Assembly (NCBI GenBank): GCA_003952965.2 | Contig: CM025854.1 | Location: forward strand, 3,743,982 to 3,807,981 | Direction: 5' to 3' | DNA length: 64,000 nt | From: Morella rubra | Lineage: Eukaryota > Streptophyta > Magnoliopsida > Fagales > Myricaceae | Program-made: the position numbers and the translations under genes | Notes under the pieces: generated by a model | What the model was told of the DNA's origin: nothing | Database searches by the model: none | What the model saw: the letters and a program-made list of their open reading frames with translations, nothing else | In this document: piece after piece, positions 58,373 to 64,000 of the stretch | Position numbering within the stretch: position 1 is the first letter of the stretch | Layout of the letters: every line of letters begins with the position of its first letter

Positions 58373-59372
58373 NNNNNNNNNNNNNNNNNNNNNNNNNNNN
58401 NNNNNNNNNNNNNNNNNNNNNNNNNNNNNNNNNNNNNNNNNNNNNNNNNNNNNNNNNNNNNNNNNNNNNNNNNNNNNNNNNNNNNNNNNNNNNNNNNNNN
58501 NNNNNNNNNNNNNNNNNNNNNNNNNNNNNNNNNNNNNNNNNNNNNNNNNNNNNNNNNNNNNNNNNNNNNNNNNNNNNNNNNNNNNNNNNNNNNNNNNNNN
58601 NNNNNNNNNNNNNNNNNNNNNNNNNNNNNNNNNNNNNNNNNNNNNNNNNNNNNNNNNNNNNNNNNNNNNNNNNNNNNNNNNNNNNNNNNNNNNNNNNNNN
58701 NNNNNNNNNNNNNNNNNNNNNNNNNNNNNNNNNNNNNNNNNNNNNNNNNNNNNNNNNNNNNNNNNNNNNNNNNNNNNNNNNNNNNNNNNNNNNNNNNNNN
58801 NNNNNNNNNNNNNNNNNNNNNNNNNNNNNNNNNNNNNNNNNNNNNNNNNNNNNNNNNNNNNNNNNNNNNNNNNNNNNNNNNNNNNNNNNNNNNNNNNNNN
58901 NNNNNNNNNNNNNNNNNNNNNNNNNNNNNNNNNNNNNNNNNNNNNNNNNNNNNNNNNNNNNNNNNNNNNNNNNNNNNNNNNNNNNNNNNNNNNNNNNNNN
59001 NNNNNNNNNNNNNNNNNNNNNNNNNNNNNNNNNNNNNNNNNNNNNNNNNNNNNNNNNNNNNNNNNNNNNNNNNNNNNNNNNNNNNNNNNNNNNNNNNNNN
59101 NNNNNNNNNNNNNNNNNNNNNNNNNNNNNNNNNNNNNNNNNNNNNNNNNNNNNNNNNNNNNNNNNNNNNNNNNNNNNNNNNNNNNNNNNNNNNNNNNNNN
59201 NNNNNNNNNNNNNNNNNNNNNNNNNNNNNNNNNNNNNNNNNNNNNNNNNNNNNNNNNNNNNNNNNNNNNNNNNNNNNNNNNNNNNNNNNNNNNNNNNNNN
59301 NNNNNNNNNNNNNNNNNNNNNNNNNNNNNNNNNNNNNNNNNNNNNNNNNNNNNNNNNNNNNNNNNNNNNNNN
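58373..59372. other. assembly gap, exactly 1000 N
   Basis: The round number suggests a fixed-size placeholder, so the true distance is unknown. Frames that appear to cross it are artefacts. Confidence 0.99.
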
Positions 59373-60398
59373 AATTCTTGATATTGTTAATATATAATAT
59401 ATTGTTGGATCCCAGTTGAATGGTCTCGGCGAGTTAAAGCGTTTGTCTCGCATGTAATTAAAAACAATCCTGACAAATATCTTCAACTGTTTGTAATGTG
59501 AATTTCAACTGCAAATAAATCACCGATGAAAACGGATCGTATCTGACAATTCACAAATCCTAATGTATCATCTCTTTGCTTTTTGTATGATGTGTATATG
59601 TGGGAGTATCACGCTTAGATCGTTACAGCATGACGTATTCTTTGTTGATGTGCAATCTGCATAAGGTGGGGTAAATCATGTAGTTGTACTAGTTTCATTG
59701 GCTCTGGCCTTCATTAGAAGATCAGAACTTAGGGACAGGACAGTGATAAGAATACAGCTATGATTCAAAGTTCAGGCACGAGAGTCTTTAATCTAAACAA
59801 GTAGGAGAAAGTTTTTCTTTGGTTAATCGATGGAATAAGCTAATATAGTGGGTTCAGTATGTGATGCTAGCATCACGATTTTTACCTTGGAGTTTGCATC
59901 ACGGATTCACAATGTGGTCTCACTCAAATGGACCTACATATGCTAATTTTCCAAGGTTAAAAAGCATGTTTAATTTCATTCAAATATGTTCCAAATTAAG
60001 CAGTTGCGTGGCCAAAATCATACATGAAAGAGTTTAATCATACTGGTGCCTGCCAAATCCTTGCAGAAAAAATAAATATATAAGACAAAGACAAATAACC
60101 TTGTTAAACCCATATAGTTCACACATACATGTGAAAAAATGATATTTACAATTTAGAAGACGGTGAAACCTCTCCGCGGCATCACATATTAGAAATTTAA
60201 AGAACATATAAGTAATAGTCTAAATATGGAATCGGAGCAAAATCCTAATTAGGACTGATTTCTTAGGAGAATTTTAGTTCTTATTTTGGTGTTATCCTAC
60301 ACTTGAGATAACTGCTGCTTTTGTACACTTTGATAAGGTAGTGCTATGTGTATCGGATAGACCTTTGTTGCCACTGGAATATCGAGTAAGTAAAAGTT
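59373..60398. other. gene-free stretch after the gap
   Basis: No exon, repeat or RNA gene was recognised. Confidence 0.5.
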
Positions 60399-60542
60399 CT
60401 ACTTATGGTTAAACTTATATGAGATCATCCGCTCTGATGATTCATTTGTTAAGATGTGCTTGTAATGAAAGAAAGTATTAGATCCACATATTAATAGTTT
60501 AGAATTTTTGTAATCAATATGAGTATAGGATTTAAAACTCAC

Positions 60543-60930
60543 ATCAATGTCTCCGCTAATGCTGCCACCTTCTGTGGCTCCTACATTGTCAACCCCTTTA
60601 GCGGTGAGCGGTGCAGTGGGTTGGGACTCTATTGGACACAAATCAGGAATGTCTACTCCATGCTCAAAGTATACGTGCAGCGCAGTAGGATGCTCTCTGG
60701 CAATCCAATCAAGCAGCTCCCACACGTCCTTAAGAATAAAGCATGCTAAACCCATTGTTTAGAACATCATCCTCGAACTTGTACACGAACCCCACCACGT
60801 TCAAGTAATGTAATCTAACCTTGGCATACTCATGGAATACTGTCGTCGAGATATAATCTGCATCCATCTCTTCAAGGTCCACAACCTCTCCGCCTTCGTA
60901 TTCCCGCGTACGAAATTTAGACTACCCCTG
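60543..60930 (-). pseudogene. MuDR/MULE-like transposase N-terminal fragment (tentative)
   Basis: The minus strand reads REYEGGEVVDLEEMDADYIS, then VGFVYKFEDDVLNNGFS, and after a frame change LKDVWELLDWIAREHPTALH and YFEHGVDIPDL. A GEV block, an acidic/hydrophobic middle with VWELLDW, and HVYFEHGVD resemble the N-terminal region of plant MuDR-type transposase ORFs. A donor-like GTGAGT follows at 60542. The catalytic core and SWIM zinc finger are absent. The frame break and missing body make it a relic. The family call is by pattern memory only. Confidence 0.35.
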
Positions 60931-61097
60931 TGATGAAAGCATAGGTGAACCATGATTTCAGCGAATATCTCTCAAACAAGTCACTTTACCTAAGATAAAG
61001 ATGAAAACAGCGTGGGATACAACATCTCAAGGACTGATAAATTTGGTAATATAATAGACTGAGAAATCTGTAAACATCTCAAATGCAATTCCTAAAC

Positions 61098-61363
61098 ATT
61101 CAAATAAAGATGGTCTCCCCCAGTTCTTTATTTCACTCTGACCATTTCAATTGGGTACAAAAGGTGGGTATTTTTCGTGGCCACTTGAACTGATGACAAA
61201 ACCAACACGGATTTTCCACCTAATGAGAAAGATATTAATACAGTAGAGCTAGAGCTGCTTAGTCAAAAGTAATTTCTTAGAAAAAATAAATTAAAAGAAT
61301 ACGAACATTGATTAACTAGTATTTTCTCTTTAGAGAAGTGGGGGAGACCATCTTTATTTGAAT
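61098..61363. repeat. perfect 25-bp inverted repeat around a 216-bp spacer, beside a direct repeat
   Basis: The left arm 61098-61122 (ATTCAAATAAAGATGG then TCTCCCCCA) is the exact reverse complement of 61339-61363. Immediately after the right arm, GATAAATTTGGTGATATAAT at 61364 repeats GATAAATTTGGTAATATAAT at 61036. It may be a MITE or a small rearrangement; no target duplication was identified. Confidence 0.7.
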
Positions 61364-61399
61364 GATAAATTTGGTGATATAATAAAAAGCAAGAATATT

Positions 61400-64000
61400 C
61401 TTATGCAACAAAAGTGACCCAATGCTGAAATTTTAATCAAGTTGCAATGACAAATGGAGCTACTGGGACTTAGTCTTTGTGAGAGGACAATTTCAATTAT
61501 AAACTCACATTATTGTTAACAAGAACCCATGGATAATTCATTAGAACACTGACAGAAAGAGTTGCAAAATTGAACACCAGTATATAGGTTTAAGGAGCTT
61601 TGAGAGCTTAACTAGATGAATTGGTAATAATGATATTAGATATGGGAAGAACTAATGTTTAGTATAAAGCTGACTAATTTAGGTGTGTCATATTATATAG
61701 TGGATGTCTAATAAGATAGAATGAAATAGTGGATTGACATCGGTATGTATGTGGGTTATATTTTATCGAGATAAGAGAAAGTCAATACCGAATTTGCTAT
61801 ATACTATTCTAGCTTATTTAATTACATATCTTTTTGTTTGTGGTGTGTATTGAATCAATCTTTATAAATTGGATATGATGTGTGGGAGAGAAAATAATAA
61901 GAGTCTCTAAAAATAAAATATTTGCAATTTAGTGTATTTTGGCTCGTATGAGTTTGGTTTGTTTTCAATATTTGATTCAACTAAGTTATCGAAAAAAAAC
62001 ATAAAGCATAGCAAAGTTAACTTTTAGAGTTTTACAGATGATTGATGGAGAGGGTTTTTGGATGTATACTGCTTATTAATTTTGTCTTAACTTTCTTTTT
62101 TGTCTCTTTAAATTTCTGAAATTTGAGATCAGATATAAATACAAATTATGATAATAGTTAAAGAAAATTCGGGTTTACATCGTACTAATTTGGGTCAGTC
62201 TAATAAAATAGTATGTCATGGAATAATTGCATAAAAAATATCATTACAAACAGAATTGATTTGGTGTAAGAAAAGGTCAGAAAGTGTGGACTCGAACTGT
62301 TTGGGTCATTATTGTTTACTCAATTGGTTTTTAGAGTTAGGAGATAGGATTTTTTGTTTTGAGAAGGTTTGATGTTGGAGATTCTGGTCAAAGGAAAAGG
62401 GGTTTGGATTGATTTGGGGCCAGAGACACCGGAAGAATTTTAGCTGTAGACTTGGAGATGTAAAGATTGTATATACGGAGAAAAAGGTGGTAGATACTTC
62501 TAGCGGTGGATGTTGTATTGGATTCTGGTTCTTGCGAAAAGTCGGAATAAAGTGGTAATTGGCCGTAAAGAGGGTAATGTTATTGGCTTAGTTTTGGGTA
62601 AAAAAAATGAGTGGCTGTGGGTGGGGTAAACAAGGTGGTTGAGTTTATTATCGGTGGTTGGCACCTGGCAACTCACAAATCATGGATGTGTTGGTGTTTG
62701 GGGTCAAAAAATGAGAGGAAGGATTGGGTGGGATTTTTGTCTATGAGGAATGTTTTTTGGTGGGGAAATTGAAGTTTGGGGTTATTGATGTCGGGACTGG
62801 GCGGGGTGCTAGTTATGAGGATGATTCTTAGGTAGACTGATGAACTACTTTTGTTGTAAGTTGTTTGGAGTTTATTCTCAAATGTGTGTGAAGTTTTCTA
62901 CTGGATGAAGGCATTGTTGGCATTGGACACAGGTGATGGTGGGAAGATGCGTAGCTGTATAGCGGTGTATAGGAGGGATATACAGGGTCAGTTTGAAAAA
63001 TATTGTATATTAGGCATAATGAATCGTATTTCTATGTTCGGTAATTGTGAGTTTTCTTTCTTCAGTGGGACTTGGTAGGCAGAGGGAATATAAGTAATTG
63101 ATAGCATTTGTAGGGTATGATTTGTAGTAATACGGGCAGTTATTACTTTATTAGAACAATTTGTTGGATTTTAGGGAATTGAATTTAAATATAGTTAAAC
63201 AGACAAAGGAATTGAGAGTAACTCTATTTGAGAGTTCAGATCTTTTGGTAGGAAGAATAAAATTTAAACAGTTATCATATTGGGTTTGACTAGGTTTGGG
63301 GAAATAATGTTCGTTGGTTTCTTATACATTCGCTAATGCTACACATCACACCTGAAGGCACACATCTCGGTGTTTAAGTTGTCACATTAGTTTTGCTGTA
63401 ATAACCAATATATATGGTCTTCCTAGTAAAAACTCAACTTAATTCATTCAGCTCAACGATAGGTCCATTCTTTGGTCGAGTCGTCCACGATTTGGTTGGA
63501 GATTCTTTGTTTTTGTTAGGTGTTAGTAATTTGTTGACTGGTCGTTGTTAGCGTCATTTGGTAGTTACTATTTTATTGTGGTACGTGAATGGTGCAATTG
63601 GAGGCTAGTGTTTGCGGTAAATTCGGACCGTTGTTGTTAATTATTTTCTCTTTCTTTCCGGCTGACCTATAGTTAAGGAGAGTATGAAATGCATCTGTTA
63701 TACAACGGATATGTTAAATTAAGTGATTAATAATAGTAAATGGCATATTCATTTTTTAATTACTGGTGTTCTGTTTTGTTATGGATTTCTTCAATACTTG
63801 AGAGATTCTAATCTTATCTTCAATAGATCGTTTTCCTCATACTAGTATGAATGGTGAGTTTGTTTTATTTTTTATTTTGAGGTTTGGTTGCACAATGTTT
63901 TCGGTCCTGGATGGAAGTCTTTTTTCGTTTGCTATATATGTTTTGTCTATTATTTTCTCGATCCAAAGTTAGCGTGACATCTGAAGGATGATTATTACAA
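61400..64000. other. gene-free end of the window
   Basis: No exon was recognised. The part from about 62380 to 62870 is strikingly G-rich and C-poor on the + strand (in 62581-62640, 22 G and 3 C). A 64-codon frame at 62884-63078 has no known domain. Confidence 0.5.

Noticed and set aside
58300-59486. Long frames on both strands across 58300-59486
   Set aside because: They consist almost wholly of the N gap.
1-64000. CRISPR arrays, operons, riboswitches, tRNA and rRNA genes
   Set aside because: None was seen. The window is plant nuclear DNA, and the tandem repeats found lack regular spacer structure.

Overview
This is a nuclear window from a flowering plant, almost certainly a eudicot. The evidence is GT-AG introns in an AT-rich background, plant-only gene families (PIP1 aquaporin, YODA-type MAPKKK, CYP86A, neprosin), plant LTR retrotransposons of both superfamilies, and several MITE families. 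The species cannot be named from this sequence. A 1000-base run of N (58373-59372) is an assembly gap.

Layout. Bases 1-9509 are repeats: AT-rich DNA with nothing recognised, then the 3' end of a Copia/Sirevirus-like element with repeated polypurine modules and one LTR, then a complete non-autonomous Ty3/gypsy element (4885-9504) with two 1.2-kb LTRs and a GGTTG target duplication. The gene-bearing part follows: a PIP1 aquaporin (+, 12281-14271), a TIC32-like short-chain dehydrogenase (+, 16874-21808, 8 exons), a YODA MAPKKK (-, 24882-30138, 11 exons), a neprosin-family gene (-, 34817-36775), a CYP86A fatty-acid omega-hydroxylase (-, 40432-42158), an intronless BTB/WD40-like protein (-, 48526-49917) and a plant-specific proline/serine-rich protein (-, 51336-54441). 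The last 9 kb is gene-poor and holds the gap, a degraded transposase-like fragment, an inverted repeat and a strongly G-skewed segment.

The genes do not form a pathway. They are independent plant genes separated by MITE-rich intergenic DNA, so no shared operon-like logic applies.

Most notable observations. (1) Two minus-strand genes about 5 kb apart, neprosin and CYP86A, each carry a short tandem duplication in the 5' half of the coding region, and in each case one copy has a small deletion that breaks the frame. (2) The YODA gene has CT where a GT splice donor is expected after exon 9, and a good in-phase GTGAGA donor lies 12 bases upstream. (3) The gypsy element has nearly identical LTRs but frameshifted gag and protease and no reverse transcriptase or integrase, so it was probably mobilised in trans. 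(4) A 350-bp foldback MITE has about 138-bp arms and a perfect 9-bp target duplication. I found no CRISPR array, operon, tRNA or rRNA. I found no convincing previously undescribed gene system.
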